Positions 17,410 to 26,571 are shown, counted from the stretch's first letter. The stretch: 64,000 nt of DNA from Vibrio porteresiae DSM 19223 (GCF_024347055.1 NZ_AP024895.1:806001-870000); one strand, 5' to 3'. Notes: generated from the letters alone by a model not told the origin. Translations and numbers: made by a program.

Positions 17410-18561
17410 TTAGTTGGCAAAGTTATCGGCGATCACTTTATTCATCACATCACCGATTTGCACACTGGATGCTAAATCGGGTTGATCAATTTTAGCTTCA
17501 GCGTCTCGATCATAAACACGAGATACCGTTAGGGTAATGTCACTGCGGCTGACTTTCGCACGAGGAATACCGCGTTGATCGATAAATGATCCAGTATGCC
17601 ACAGAATCAACTTGTCGCCTTCTTGCACGCCGTGCACCCGTCCTAAACTGATTGAAACGGTATTGTCAAAGCGAGCAACCACTTCCGGTAGCGTCATTTT
17701 ACATGCCATTTCTGATTCCATATCCAGCATGATTTTACGGCTCACACGTTGCAACATTTCACCGTAACTGGATGTCCAGAAGCGCGAAGTGGTGGTGTCG
17801 ACTTGGCTGGTTTTATCAAATGGCCATAGCGCCTCTTCACGGTAGGTTTTTTCCATCACACGATTGCCCGTTTTGCCGTCGAATACTTTCATATCGAGGG
17901 CAAATTGGCGATTGATACTGTATTGAGTCAAACTGGTTTGCAAAATGGTGGCACTAAGGTCAGTGATTTCACCTTGAATGATAAATTGCGCGCCAGTGTC
18001 TTGCGCGATCATCTCGACTCGTTGCGGTGTTTGGTCATTAATCGCGTAGGGAGTTTGTCCTAGGGAAACAAAGCTGTGGGAATCGAGTTCAAATTGGCGG
18101 CTGAGAACTTTTGAAAAATCGGTACCTAAGTCATAAATTTGTCCCATCACGGCTTGTTGTGGTGAGGCAATATCCATGTTGGAGAACAGCAAGGTCTTTT
18201 TATACTGGCTAGTGTGGCAACCTGTTGCCGAAGGGTAGATGTCGATGCGAATCTTGACGCGCATTTCCCCTTGAGAGGCACGAGTCTGTTCCACCTCGAT
18301 ATAGCGTATCTCGTTGTTGGTAAACTGGTATTCTTTACGTTCAGTGCTTAGCAGTGAGGTGATATTACTAATATTGCCGATGTCACCCCCGGCAAAATCG
18401 ACCGCTTTATAGATAGCGTCTTCTAAAGCATGAAGGCGAGCGCTGTCTGTAGACGATACGATCGATGCCGTTCCGGTGACTTCATACCAAGCTGCATTTG
18501 CCGGTGTTGTAAACATCAAAGCAGAAGCTATTGATACTAATGGAAATATAATTTTTTTCAT
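17410..18561 (-). CDS. flgT: Flagellar H-ring protein FlgT
   Basis: Periplasmic component of the H ring that surrounds the LP ring of the Vibrio polar flagellum and supports assembly of the MotX/MotY T ring. 383 aa with a signal peptide (MKKIIFPLVSIASALMFTTPANA), then the N, middle and C domains of the FlgT family. It is divergent from flgO-flgP, its H-ring partners, and has a well-matched sigma-54 element in the shared intergenic region. Confidence 0.92.
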   Translation of the reverse strand: MKKIIFPLVSIASALMFTTPANAAWYEVTGTASIVSSTDSARLHALEDAIYKAVDFAGGDIGNISNITSLLSTERKEYQFTNNEIRYIEVEQTRASQGEMRVKIRIDIYPSATGCHTSQYKKTLLFSNMDIASPQQAVMGQIYDLGTDFSKVLSRQFELDSHSFVSLGQTPYAINDQTPQRVEMIAQDTGAQFIIQGEITDLSATILQTSLTQYSINRQFALDMKVFDGKTGNRVMEKTYREEALWPFDKTSQVDTTTSRFWTSSYGEMLQRVSRKIMLDMESEMACKMTLPEVVARFDNTVSISLGRVHGVQEGDKLILWHTGSFIDQRGIPRAKVSRSDITLTVSRVYDRDAEAKIDQPDLASSVQIGDVMNKVIADNFAN

Positions 18562-18576
18562 CGTAATTTACCAGTC

Positions 18577-18592
18577 AGGTATAAATTTTGCT
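18577..18592 (+). promoter_or_regulatory. Candidate sigma-54 promoter of flgO-flgP
   Basis: AGGTATAAATTTTGCT fits GG-N10-GC with a strong TTGCTTTT -12 side but a weak -24 side. Transcription would begin near 18605, inside the leader of the opposing flgT message. Confidence 0.55.
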
Positions 18593-18649
18593 TTTCATAT
18601 CGTAGCTGATGTAGGCCAGGCTATTTTGAATGAGTTAACACATTTAGAA

Positions 18650-18666
18650 AAGCAAAGAGCGTTCCA
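18650..18666 (-). promoter_or_regulatory. Sigma-54 promoter of flgT
   Basis: On the minus strand TGGAACGCTCTTTGCTT matches TGGCACG-N4-TTGCTT at all but one key position, with GG and GC exactly 10 bases apart. Confidence 0.75.
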
Positions 18667-18725
18667 GTTTTACGATTGAGAGAAAACGGTCCCTCCTACT
18701 TGAGTGATGAATGGAGATGAAGAGA

Positions 18726-19361
18726 ATGAAAAAGTGGCTTCCTCTCGTACCTGCGATGTTTTTAACCGCATGTGCGTATGCGCCCATCTATAACGGCAAA
18801 GAGCCGTACAGTGGGTCGCAGTTTATGTTGATGACCAGTCCACAACATACTTTGAACTACTTTGTTGAAAGTATGACGGATGATTTAGTGAAATCGAACA
18901 CCAGCGTGACCGCGAGAACCCCAATTGCTGTCACCTCGTTTGTCGATCTGCAAAACTTAGATTCAACCAACTGGTTAGGTAATACCGTATCAGAAGGGTT
19001 TATTAATCAATTGCAACAGCGTGGTTTTAAAGTGGTCGACTTTAAAACCACTGGTTCGATTCAAGTGACTAACCAAGGTGATTTTGCCTTTAGTCGTGAT
19101 TGGAAAGAGCTATCGAAAGAGCAAGATATTCAGTACGTTTTGACTGGCACTATGTTGCGTCAAGAAGGTGGCGTATTGGTGAACGCGCGCGTGATTGGTT
19201 TGCAATCACGAGTTGTCGTTGCTACGGCGCAAGGTTTCTTACCTGCTGATCGTATTGGGCGTGATTTGGATACGCTGAATATTATGCGTAGCCAAGATGG
19301 CATTTTAATTCGCTCTGATCCTGCGATATCAGAGAAGCATACGATCATTTTGCGTCATTAA
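18726..19361 (+). CDS. flgO: Flagellar outer-membrane lipoprotein FlgO
   Basis: Surface lipoprotein of the H ring at the base of the sheathed polar flagellum. Lipoprotein signal peptide MKKWLPLVPAMFLTAC with Cys in the LTAC lipobox, then a FlgO domain. In-frame ATGs lie at 18711 and 18717; ATG 18726 is chosen because GGAG lies nine bases upstream and the signal peptide then has normal length (211 aa). flgP follows after 11 bases. Confidence 0.9.
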   Translation: MKKWLPLVPAMFLTACAYAPIYNGKEPYSGSQFMLMTSPQHTLNYFVESMTDDLVKSNTSVTARTPIAVTSFVDLQNLDSTNWLGNTVSEGFINQLQQRGFKVVDFKTTGSIQVTNQGDFAFSRDWKELSKEQDIQYVLTGTMLRQEGGVLVNARVIGLQSRVVVATAQGFLPADRIGRDLDTLNIMRSQDGILIRSDPAISEKHTIILRH

Positions 19362-19372
19362 GAGAGGCCCAC

Positions 19373-19807
19373 ATGAAAACGCTAGTCTGTTTTATCCTAA
19401 CGGTGGTCTTCTTATCCGGTTGCCAACCTTTGGTTGCGATGCGTGCTGATGACTTTCTTACTGCGGTGGGTTATGCCACCATTAGTGAGCAAAAAGGTCG
19501 CGATGATCATGAGCGGCAAATCCGCGCCATGCGCGCATCAAAAGTGGATGCTTACCGTGAATTAGCCGAGCAAGTTTACGGCATGCGCGTAAGTGGTCGT
19601 GCTGAATTGCAAGATCAACGCTTAGGTTTAGAGAGAACCTCTGGCGCTGTGGATGGGGTTATCCGTGGTGCTGAAGTTGTGCGTAGCTACAAAGTTGGGG
19701 ATAGCTATGTCACTGAATTGCGACTGGATATCCGTAAAATGGAAAGGTTGCGCGATTACGGCGAAGTACAACAAGTGCCGGAAAGACGCCAGCAAACCTT
19801 ATTCTAA
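19373..19807 (+). CDS. flgP: Flagellar outer-membrane lipoprotein FlgP
   Basis: 144-aa lipoprotein (signal ends at LSGC) and H-ring subunit needed for a stable polar flagellum and for motility in vibrios. The mature part has the short LPP20/FlgP fold, with conserved MRASKVDAYRELAEQVYG. SD GAGAGG precedes the ATG. Co-transcribed with flgO and followed by an intrinsic terminator. Confidence 0.92.
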   Translation: MKTLVCFILTVVFLSGCQPLVAMRADDFLTAVGYATISEQKGRDDHERQIRAMRASKVDAYRELAEQVYGMRVSGRAELQDQRLGLERTSGAVDGVIRGAEVVRSYKVGDSYVTELRLDIRKMERLRDYGEVQQVPERRQQTLF

Positions 19808-19830
19808 ATTCTCTCTTCATCACTCAGTAA

Positions 19831-19854
19831 AAAAGCGGCTCGAGAGCCGCTTTT
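19831..19854. terminator. Terminator after flgP
   Basis: AAAAGCGGCTC/GAGCCGCTTTT perfect stem with T6 on the plus side and A-rich sequence on the other, so it can serve both flgOP and the convergent flgM-flgN unit. Confidence 0.88.
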
Positions 19855-19913
19855 TTGTGTTTGAGATTGATATGTTGGCGTTGCGAGGAGTTGCTTGTTT
19901 TGAACGCTACTCT

Positions 19914-20339
19914 CTATGCTTTGATATTGGTGCCAAGTGTTGAAACGCTGCGAGTTTGACCTGTTGCATTGTAGGTCATACCGGTTTTACCTAAGCTTTG
20001 CTGCATCAGGTTGTTGAGCTTATTAAAACTCAATTGAGCACGGTTTAACGCTTCACCATTGACCATGTTCGCTTGTTGGCAGTCTGCCACAATTGCTCGT
20101 ATCTGTTCGACAAGATCGTTTAGGTATTGATCCTCAGTTAGGCTCGAAACATGAGGATGGGTAGCAATCCGTTTGTCGGTTTGTTGCAATTGAGACACCA
20201 AAGTGAGTTTCTGTTTCGCTAGGGCTTCAATATCTACGGAGACACGCGAAGTGATCGCGATTTTCTCGTGTTCAAGAAGTTCCGATAAGTCCTGAGCGTT
20301 TTTCAACTGAAACTCAACTAAGTCTTTAAGAGCCGCCAT
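19914..20339 (-). CDS. flgN: Flagellar export chaperone FlgN
   Basis: 141-aa helical cytoplasmic chaperone for the hook-junction proteins FlgK and FlgL, which are encoded further along the region. The mostly helical, Leu/Gln-rich sequence and its place right after flgM identify it. The start is 31 bases downstream of the flgM stop. Confidence 0.85.
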   Translation of the reverse strand: MAALKDLVEFQLKNAQDLSELLEHEKIAITSRVSVDIEALAKQKLTLVSQLQQTDKRIATHPHVSSLTEDQYLNDLVEQIRAIVADCQQANMVNGEALNRAQLSFNKLNNLMQQSLGKTGMTYNATGQTRSVSTLGTNIKA

Positions 20340-20370
20340 TGCTAGTTCTCGCTATATACGTGTGTGGCGT

Positions 20371-20688
20371 CTAGAACCCACCAAGTTCTTTTTCAAACTT
20401 GATGATGTTATCCGCCAGCTTATCCGCGTCCACTACATAAGAGCCATTAGCAATGGCTTCTTTAATTGCAGCAACTTTGGCGCTATCAAAGCTTGGTTTA
20501 CTTGCCATGTCATTTTGCATCTCACCTAGCGCTCGGCTTTGTGAGCTAAGCGATACTGCATCTCTAGGTTGACTTGTTTGACGAGTCTCTTTAGAGCTGC
20601 TGGAAGATACATTGTTGTCTGAACGGTTCAGCGAACGATTCGTTGTTGATAACGATTGTCCTGAACGGATGTTATCAATGCCTGCCAT
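20371..20688 (-). CDS. flgM: Anti-sigma-28 factor FlgM
   Basis: 105 aa. Binds and holds FliA (sigma-28) until the hook is finished and FlgM is exported. The N-terminus (MAGIDNIRSGQSLSTTNRS) is Ser/Asn-rich and disordered; the C-terminal half (FDSAKVAAIKEAIANGSYVV to KFEKELGGF) is the conserved sigma-binding part. It has its own sigma-28 promoter, giving feedback, and can also be read from flgA upstream. Confidence 0.92.
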   Translation of the reverse strand: MAGIDNIRSGQSLSTTNRSLNRSDNNVSSSSSKETRQTSQPRDAVSLSSQSRALGEMQNDMASKPSFDSAKVAAIKEAIANGSYVVDADKLADNIIKFEKELGGF

Positions 20689-20726
20689 AGATTGAGCCTT
20701 TAATCAATGTAAAACTGTTAATGTCA

Positions 20727-20753
20727 GTATCGACTGTTGTGACAAATACTTTA
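20727..20753 (-). promoter_or_regulatory. Sigma-28 promoter of flgM
   Basis: On the minus strand TAAA (20750-20753) and GTCGATAC (20727-20734) are separated by exactly 15 bases, fitting TAAA-N15-GCCGATAA. It lies 39 bases upstream of the flgM ATG. Confidence 0.8.
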
Positions 20754-20805
20754 GCGCTTTTATTACTTGCCCTGTAAATAATTTGTCCAGTGATGAGATC
20801 TTAAG

Positions 20806-21549
20806 CTAGAACTGTACCATCACTTCGCCTATACCGCTTACTTTTGCATCAATTATACGGTTAGATTTATCATTTTTCACTTTTATCTGCTCTCCGAGTA
20901 TCCCGTCAGACAAGGCAGTGCCTTTAGTTGTTATGCTCATGCCTGCTGATTGGGCGCGGATCATAACGGTTTCATTGCGGCAGACAAAACAGATGTCATT
21001 TGCGGTAATGACGTCTCCTAAGGAGACATTGCGTTTCAGTTTGGCACCTTCGACCATTTCGGTAGAGGAAAATCCTTGCCGCTTAAAAAGCAGCAGATTT
21101 ACCATACTTATACTAATATTTTGGGAAGTGATGACCTGACCTCGAGTTAACGGTGAAGATGCGGTGACGAGTGGAACGGTCAATGTCAGCTTAACGGGAA
21201 CGTAAATCTTCCAGTCATCTGGTTCGCACGTAACAAGGACCGTGATATAACTCGCGGAACCATTGTGTGATGATGACGAAGTTTTTAATGGTTCTGGACA
21301 TTGGGTTGCATATACACGAGGATCAATATCCGAAGCTTGTGCTTCCACTTCGCTTCCGACCGGTTTGTCTGCTGTGTCGAGAACGTGATGCTCCGCAGCT
21401 TCTTGAATTAATTTTATTTGTTCAGGTGTCGCGCAGTGCACATTAACGCTAAAGAAAAGCAATAAAAAGCCGATAGGGTTGTAAAATTTCTTACAGAAAG
21501 CTCTACACTTAGAACGGACATGTGATTGATTACGCTTTTTTATGAGCAT
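20806..21549 (-). CDS. flgA: Flagellar P-ring assembly chaperone FlgA
   Basis: Periplasmic chaperone that helps FlgI form the P ring. 247 aa with a hydrophobic export signal (PIGFLLLFFSVNVHC), a middle region with PVKLTLTVPLV and a C-terminal SAF-type domain (TRGQVITSQNISI through SGIGEVMVQF). It is divergent from cheV and upstream of flgM. The N-terminus before the signal is long and basic, so translation may begin a little downstream. Confidence 0.9.
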   Translation of the reverse strand: MLIKKRNQSHVRSKCRAFCKKFYNPIGFLLLFFSVNVHCATPEQIKLIQEAAEHHVLDTADKPVGSEVEAQASDIDPRVYATQCPEPLKTSSSSHNGSASYITVLVTCEPDDWKIYVPVKLTLTVPLVTASSPLTRGQVITSQNISISMVNLLLFKRQGFSSTEMVEGAKLKRNVSLGDVITANDICFVCRNETVMIRAQSAGMSITTKGTALSDGILGEQIKVKNDKSNRIIDAKVSGIGEVMVQF

Positions 21550-21627
21550 GTTTGTTTCTCTGGTTTCTTTATAGCCTTTAGTAGACTATCACTTTTTAGG
21601 ACAAAAGTTAGAGATGGAGATTAGCTT

Positions 21628-22554
21628 ATGACGGGTATCCTTGATTCTGTGAATCAGCGTACGCAACTCGTCGGTCAAAACCGATTAGAATTATTAACGT
21701 TCCGTTTAAATGGTCGGCAACGTTACGGGATCAACGTCTTTAAAGTTAAGGAAGTTCTCCAGTGCCCTAAATTGACAGCGATGCCTAACTTACACCGTCT
21801 AGTGAAAGGGGTTGCCCATATTCGTGGACAAACCGTATCGGTGATCGATTTAAGTCTTGCTATCGGTGGTCGTCCGACTGCTGATGTGGCAAAAAGTTTC
21901 GTGGTAATTGCCGAATTCAACCGCACTATCCAAGCCTTCTTGGTCAGTTCAGTAGAACGTATCATCAACATGCGTTGGGAAGCCATTTTGCCGCCACCGG
22001 ATGGTGCTGGTAAATCTAACTACCTAACGGCAGTCACCAATATTGATAATGAACTTGTTGAAATCATTGACGTAGAAAAAATTCTTGCTGAAATCGCTCC
22101 AGTTAATGAAGCGATGGATCGTAGTATCGGTGAAGAAATTGCCTCTGCGGAAGCGGAAAAAGAGATTGTCCGTCGTATTTTGATTGCTGATGACTCGACA
22201 GTTGCACGAAAACAAGTGCAACGTGCTATTGAATCTATAGGTTTCGAGTGTATCCTAGCCAAAGATGGTAAGGATGCGTACGACAAACTTCGTGCAATGG
22301 TGAAAGAGGGCAGTGTTTACGACCAGATCTCTTTGGTGATATCTGATATCGAAATGCCTGAGATGGATGGTTATACCCTGACTGCTGAAATTCGCCGTAA
22401 TAACGATCTCAAAGATCTCTACGTTATTCTGCACTCATCCTTGAGTGGGGTATTTAACCAGGCCATGGTTGAGCGAGTTGGTGCTAACTCCTTTATCGCC
22501 AAATTCAACCCAGATGAGCTCGGTAATGCGGTAAAATCCGCACTATTAAAATAA
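21628..22554 (+). CDS. cheV: Chemotaxis coupling protein CheV
   Basis: CheW-like coupling domain (about residues 15-165) fused to a response-regulator receiver. The receiver has the acidic pair in LIADDST, phospho-acceptor Asp in ISDIEMPEMDG and the conserved Lys in FIAKFNPDELG. It links chemoreceptors to CheA and is thought to tune adaptation when phosphorylated. cheR begins 11 bases after its stop. Vibrios carry several CheV paralogs; this is the one next to flgA. Confidence 0.93.
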   Translation: MTGILDSVNQRTQLVGQNRLELLTFRLNGRQRYGINVFKVKEVLQCPKLTAMPNLHRLVKGVAHIRGQTVSVIDLSLAIGGRPTADVAKSFVVIAEFNRTIQAFLVSSVERIINMRWEAILPPPDGAGKSNYLTAVTNIDNELVEIIDVEKILAEIAPVNEAMDRSIGEEIASAEAEKEIVRRILIADDSTVARKQVQRAIESIGFECILAKDGKDAYDKLRAMVKEGSVYDQISLVISDIEMPEMDGYTLTAEIRRNNDLKDLYVILHSSLSGVFNQAMVERVGANSFIAKFNPDELGNAVKSALLK

Positions 22555-22565
22555 AAGAGAAATGA

Positions 22566-23393
22566 ATGACTGCTATAACTATAAGCGATCAAGAATATCG
22601 TGAATTCTGTCGGTTCTTAGAATCCCAGTGTGGCATTGTCCTTGGTGACAGCAAGCAATATCTTGTTCGTAGCCGCCTAAGCCCACTGGTAACAAAGTAT
22701 AAGTGTGGTTCTCTCTCTGATCTGCTGCGTGACGTTGTGTCTGGACGCAATCGCGATTTACGCGTCGCTGCAGTAGATGCGATGACAACCAACGAAACTT
22801 TGTGGTTCCGTGATACCTACCCGTTTCAGGTACTTGCTGATCGTCTTTTGCCGGAAATGGCAGCCAACAAACGTCCAATTAAAATCTGGTCTGCGGCCAG
22901 CTCTTCAGGTCAAGAGCCTTATTCAATGGCAATGACCATTCTTGAAGTGCAGCAAAAGCGCCCAGGTTTTTTGCCTAACATCGCGATTACAGCAACGGAT
23001 ATTTCATCGACCATGCTTGATATGTGTAAAGCGGGTGTCTACGACAATTTGGCATTGGGCAGAGGTCTTTCTCCTGAACGTCGTCGTACCTTCTTTGAAG
23101 ATGCGGGGGATGGCAAGATGAAAGTAAAAGACAACGTGAAACGTTTGGTCAATTTCCGTCCACAAAACTTGATGGAGAGTTATAGCCTACTCGGTAAATT
23201 CGACATCATTTTCTGTCGTAACGTATTGATCTATTTCTCTGCTGACATGAAATCCAAAGTGCTTAATCAAATGGCCGGTTGCTTAAACCCTGGTGGTTAT
23301 TTATTGCTAGGTGCATCGGAATCATTGACTGGATTGACCGACCGTTTTGAAATGGTTCGTTGTAACCCAGGTATTATCTACAAGTTGAAATAG
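22566..23393 (+). CDS. cheR: Chemotaxis protein methyltransferase CheR
   Basis: Methylates receptor glutamates using S-adenosylmethionine. 275 aa: an N-terminal helical CheR_N domain then the methyltransferase, with AASSSGQEPYSMAM (SAM-binding) near residue 115 and IIFCRNVLIYF near residue 218. It has no C-terminal pentapeptide-binding extension. Paired with cheV and ended by a strong terminator before the flgB promoter. Confidence 0.95.
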   Translation: MTAITISDQEYREFCRFLESQCGIVLGDSKQYLVRSRLSPLVTKYKCGSLSDLLRDVVSGRNRDLRVAAVDAMTTNETLWFRDTYPFQVLADRLLPEMAANKRPIKIWSAASSSGQEPYSMAMTILEVQQKRPGFLPNIAITATDISSTMLDMCKAGVYDNLALGRGLSPERRRTFFEDAGDGKMKVKDNVKRLVNFRPQNLMESYSLLGKFDIIFCRNVLIYFSADMKSKVLNQMAGCLNPGGYLLLGASESLTGLTDRFEMVRCNPGIIYKLK

Positions 23394-23416
23394 TCATAGT
23401 TTGGCAAACAATCCCT

Positions 23417-23439
23417 AAGCCCGGCACCTTGCCGGGCTT
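23417..23439 (+). terminator. Terminator after cheR
   Basis: AAGCCCGGCA/TGCCGGGCTT stem with a 3-base loop followed by TTCTTTT. Confidence 0.88.
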
Positions 23440-23545
23440 TCTTTTGCCGCTGCATTTTCCTTTTGCACGCGGCAACTCTCTTCCTATCTGACATACCAAT
23501 TCCTTGCTTTTTGTTATATACATAAAAGTGACATTCCAAACCTGA

Positions 23546-23561
23546 TGGTGCACTTATTGCA
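23546..23561 (+). promoter_or_regulatory. Sigma-54 promoter of flgBCDE
   Basis: TGGTGCACTTATTGCA has GG and GC 10 bases apart and a TTGCA -12 element; it lies about 110 bases upstream of the flgB ATG. Confidence 0.65.
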
Positions 23562-23672
23562 GTGTTTTATTAAGTGTCACCATGAATCATGCAGTTAGTT
23601 AACAATCGAAAAGTTGGTACGCTAATTGCAAAACTTTCAGCAAGACGGTCAGTTCTGAATATAGAGGCAAAC

Positions 23673-24068
23673 ATGGCTATTTCTTTTGACAAAGCTCTAG
23701 GGATACACCAGTACACGGTGGGCGTGCGCGAGCGCAATGCGGAGTTGATTGCAACCAACATCGCTCAAGCCGATACCCCTGGATTTAAAGCAAAGGGAAT
23801 GGACTTTAAAAAGGCATTGCAGGCGGCAACATCAGGGGCAAGCATTAGTCTTGATCTTACCGATGGTCGGCATATTCCTGCCTCTAAGACAGTTTCAGGT
23901 GAAGTGCTTTACCGCACTCCAACTCAGCCTGACACTGGCGACGGTAACACGGTTGATGTGGATTTGGAGCGTAACTTGTTTATGCAAAACCAATTGAGAC
24001 ATCAAGCTTCCCTCGATTTCTTGGGCGGCAAGTTTAAAGGCTTAACAAAAGCGATTAAAGGGGAGTAA
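23673..24068 (+). CDS. flgB: Flagellar proximal rod protein FlgB
   Basis: Rod subunit joining the MS ring. The frame opens at 23589, but ATG 23673 (MAISFDKALGIHQ) after AGAGG gives the usual 131 aa; the earlier start lies too close to the sigma-54 promoter. The conserved rod N-terminus ELIATNIAQADTPGF is present. First gene of flgBCDE, four bases before flgC. Confidence 0.93.
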   Translation: MAISFDKALGIHQYTVGVRERNAELIATNIAQADTPGFKAKGMDFKKALQAATSGASISLDLTDGRHIPASKTVSGEVLYRTPTQPDTGDGNTVDVDLERNLFMQNQLRHQASLDFLGGKFKGLTKAIKGE

Positions 24069-24072
24069 GTAG

Positions 24073-24489
24073 ATGGGCTTATTTAATGTATTCAATGTGA
24101 CTGGTTCTGCTATGAGCGCTGAGTCAATTCGCCTAAATACGACCTCTAGTAACTTGGCAAACGCAGACAGTGTCAGTAGCTCAGCGAAAGACACTTATAA
24201 AGCGCGTCATGCTGTGTTCGGCGCTGAGTTAAGCAAAGCACGTTACCGTAACGATCCGAATGTGCCAGTCAAAGTCATGGGTATTGTGGAAAGCAATAAA
24301 CCTTTAGTGGCTGAGTACAATCCTGATCACCCACTCGCGAATGCCGATGGTTATATCTACAAACCAAACGTCAACGTGATGGAAGAAATGGCTAACATGA
24401 TCTCTGCTTCTCGCGCATATCAAACCAATGTGCAAGTTGCAGATGCAAGTAAACAGATGCTGCTGCGTACGCTGCAGATGGGTCAATAA
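24073..24489 (+). CDS. flgC: Flagellar proximal rod protein FlgC
   Basis: 138-aa rod subunit. Both helical ends of the rod/hook family are seen: SIRLNTTSSNLANADSVSS at the N-terminus and NVMEEMANMISASRAYQTNV at the C-terminus. Sits between flgB and flgD with tight spacing, so it is translated from the same message. Confidence 0.95.
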   Translation: MGLFNVFNVTGSAMSAESIRLNTTSSNLANADSVSSSAKDTYKARHAVFGAELSKARYRNDPNVPVKVMGIVESNKPLVAEYNPDHPLANADGYIYKPNVNVMEEMANMISASRAYQTNVQVADASKQMLLRTLQMGQ

Positions 24490-24506
24490 GGATAAGGGGG
24501 TAGCGT

Positions 24507-25214
24507 ATGGCCGGAGTCAACAACGTTGGTCAAAGCGGCTTGTCCTATGTTGATCAGCTGAAGAGTCTGCAAGAGAAGAAAAAACCGGATGAAGCAACGG
24601 GTAAGAAAGATCTTAAACAAGAAGATTTCTTGTCGCTGCTCACCAAGCAACTAGCTCAGCAAGACCCTTTCAAGCCGGTCAGCAATGATCAGATGATTGC
24701 CCAAATGGCTTCGTTTGCGACCGTTGATGGGATTGGCAAGATGAACAAACAGTTCGAAAGCCTTAACTCATCTATGACCTCAAATCAGGCATTGCAGGCA
24801 TCGTCTCTGGTCGGTCGTGATGTTTTGGTACCGGGTGCTGCTGGTCTCAAAAAAGATGACGCAGGTATGGCGGCAATGGTTAAAGTACCAAGTTCCGTTG
24901 ATAACCTGATGATTCGTATTGAAGATGAACATGGTCAACTTGTTCGTACCTTTGATGCGGGCGCCAAATCTACTGGTGACACTCGCATTGATTGGGACGG
25001 CAAAGACCAGAACGGTAATCCATTGCCGGGCGGAAAATACAAAGTTAAAGCGGCAGGCCTAATTGATGGCGCTAGCAAAGACTTTGATGTATCCACCTAC
25101 GCCAACGTGAATAGCGTATTACTCGGCAAAGGTAATGGTAATGTACTGCTCAATCTGGCTGGTTTTTCTTCACCAGTTCGACTTGCTGAAGTACTGGAAG
25201 TTGGCAAAGCATAA
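24507..25214 (+). CDS. flgD: Hook-cap protein FlgD
   Basis: Scaffold that caps the growing hook and is replaced later. 235 aa; the N-terminal part has QEDFLSLLTKQLAQQDPFKP, the conserved FlgD motif, and the C-terminal half is a FlgD Ig-like/Tudor module with GAGxST-type turns (DWDGKDQNGNPLPGGKY). SD AAGGGGG precedes the ATG. Confidence 0.95.
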   Translation: MAGVNNVGQSGLSYVDQLKSLQEKKKPDEATGKKDLKQEDFLSLLTKQLAQQDPFKPVSNDQMIAQMASFATVDGIGKMNKQFESLNSSMTSNQALQASSLVGRDVLVPGAAGLKKDDAGMAAMVKVPSSVDNLMIRIEDEHGQLVRTFDAGAKSTGDTRIDWDGKDQNGNPLPGGKYKVKAAGLIDGASKDFDVSTYANVNSVLLGKGNGNVLLNLAGFSSPVRLAEVLEVGKA

Positions 25215-25244
25215 TTTGCTGCGAGCCAGATAGGAGAATTTGGA

Positions 25245-26549
25245 ATGTCATATGTATCTTTAAGTGGTTTGTCCGCTGCTCAGTTAGATCTGAATACAAC
25301 GAGTAACAACATTGCGAACGCTAACACGTATGGCTTTAAAGAGTCTCGTGCTGAGTTCGGTGATGTGTATTCAAACTCTTTGTTCACTAATGCGAAGACC
25401 ACTCCTGGTGGCGGTGTTCAATCGCAAAAAGTGTCACAACAATTTCATGAGGGTTCCAGTATTTATACGAATAACCCTATGGACTTGCGTGTTTCTGGTA
25501 CGGGTTTCTTTGCGGTAGCGAAAGACCGTTTGATTCCGCAACAGAACGAATTAACACGTAACGGTGCGTTCCATCTAGATAAAAATAACTACATGGTAAC
25601 GGCAAATGATGAGTACCTACTTGGCTATCAAGTGAACCCAGATACGGGTGACGTTCTCTCCTTTGAACCTCAACCGATGAATATTCCTGCTGAATTTGGT
25701 AAGCCAAAACAGACAGCCAATATTACTGTTGGGGTTAACTTACCAGCGAACGGCAAGTTAAAAGATCCTGCATTGTTTGATTATACAGATCCAGAAACGT
25801 ATAACCGTTCAACCTCATCAACTATTTATGACTCAATGGGTCAAGCGTATAAGCTAACCACTTATTACTTGAAAGACCAAACTCAGTCGAATACTTGGCA
25901 GGTGTACTACACCGCGACCGATAAAGACGGTGAGAAACCGATCAATATTGTCAACGGTGATGCCGTTGCTGGTTCTGGTCAAACAGGTCACACATTGAAG
26001 TTTAATAACGATGGTACGTTGGCAAGTTTGAACAATGGTCAGCCAATTGTCTCTCAAGCATTAGGCAGTGGTACTAACCCACTTAATCTGAATGGTGCCG
26101 ATGGCTCTCAAGTGTTGTCATTTAGCCTTGATGCCGCCACTCAGTTTGCTGCACCTTTCGAACTGACTAAGTTTGATGAAGATGGCGCAACCACAGGTTT
26201 CTTAACCAAAATCGACTTTGATGAGAATGGTAGTATTTTGGGTACCTACTCTAACGGTGAAAACGTCACTTTGGGTCGTGTTGGCCTAGTGCGTGTACCA
26301 AACGAACAAGGTTTGGATAAGAAGAGTGGTACGCAATGGGATTCAACTCAGTTCTCTGGTGACAAGATTTGGGGTGAATCAAACAAAGGTTCATTTGGTT
26401 CGATTAAGAACGGCTCTCTGGAGCAGTCCAACATCGATATGACCCAAGAGCTGGTGGATTTGATCTCCGCGCAGCGTAACTTCCAAGCGAACTCTCGTGC
26501 GCTAGAAGTGCATAACCAACTGCAACAAAACATTCTGCAGATTCGATAA
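25245..26549 (+). CDS. flgE: Flagellar hook protein FlgE
   Basis: Structural subunit of the hook. 434 aa with conserved ends: SGLSAAQLDLNTTSNNIANA at the start and QELVDLISAQRNFQANSRAL at the end, with the variable FlgE D2 domain in the middle. Last gene before a terminator, so flgBCDE forms one unit and flgF begins the next. Confidence 0.96.
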   Translation: MSYVSLSGLSAAQLDLNTTSNNIANANTYGFKESRAEFGDVYSNSLFTNAKTTPGGGVQSQKVSQQFHEGSSIYTNNPMDLRVSGTGFFAVAKDRLIPQQNELTRNGAFHLDKNNYMVTANDEYLLGYQVNPDTGDVLSFEPQPMNIPAEFGKPKQTANITVGVNLPANGKLKDPALFDYTDPETYNRSTSSTIYDSMGQAYKLTTYYLKDQTQSNTWQVYYTATDKDGEKPINIVNGDAVAGSGQTGHTLKFNNDGTLASLNNGQPIVSQALGSGTNPLNLNGADGSQVLSFSLDAATQFAAPFELTKFDEDGATTGFLTKIDFDENGSILGTYSNGENVTLGRVGLVRVPNEQGLDKKSGTQWDSTQFSGDKIWGESNKGSFGSIKNGSLEQSNIDMTQELVDLISAQRNFQANSRALEVHNQLQQNILQIR

Positions 26550-26571
26550 CCATCGGATCGGCAAACTCGGT

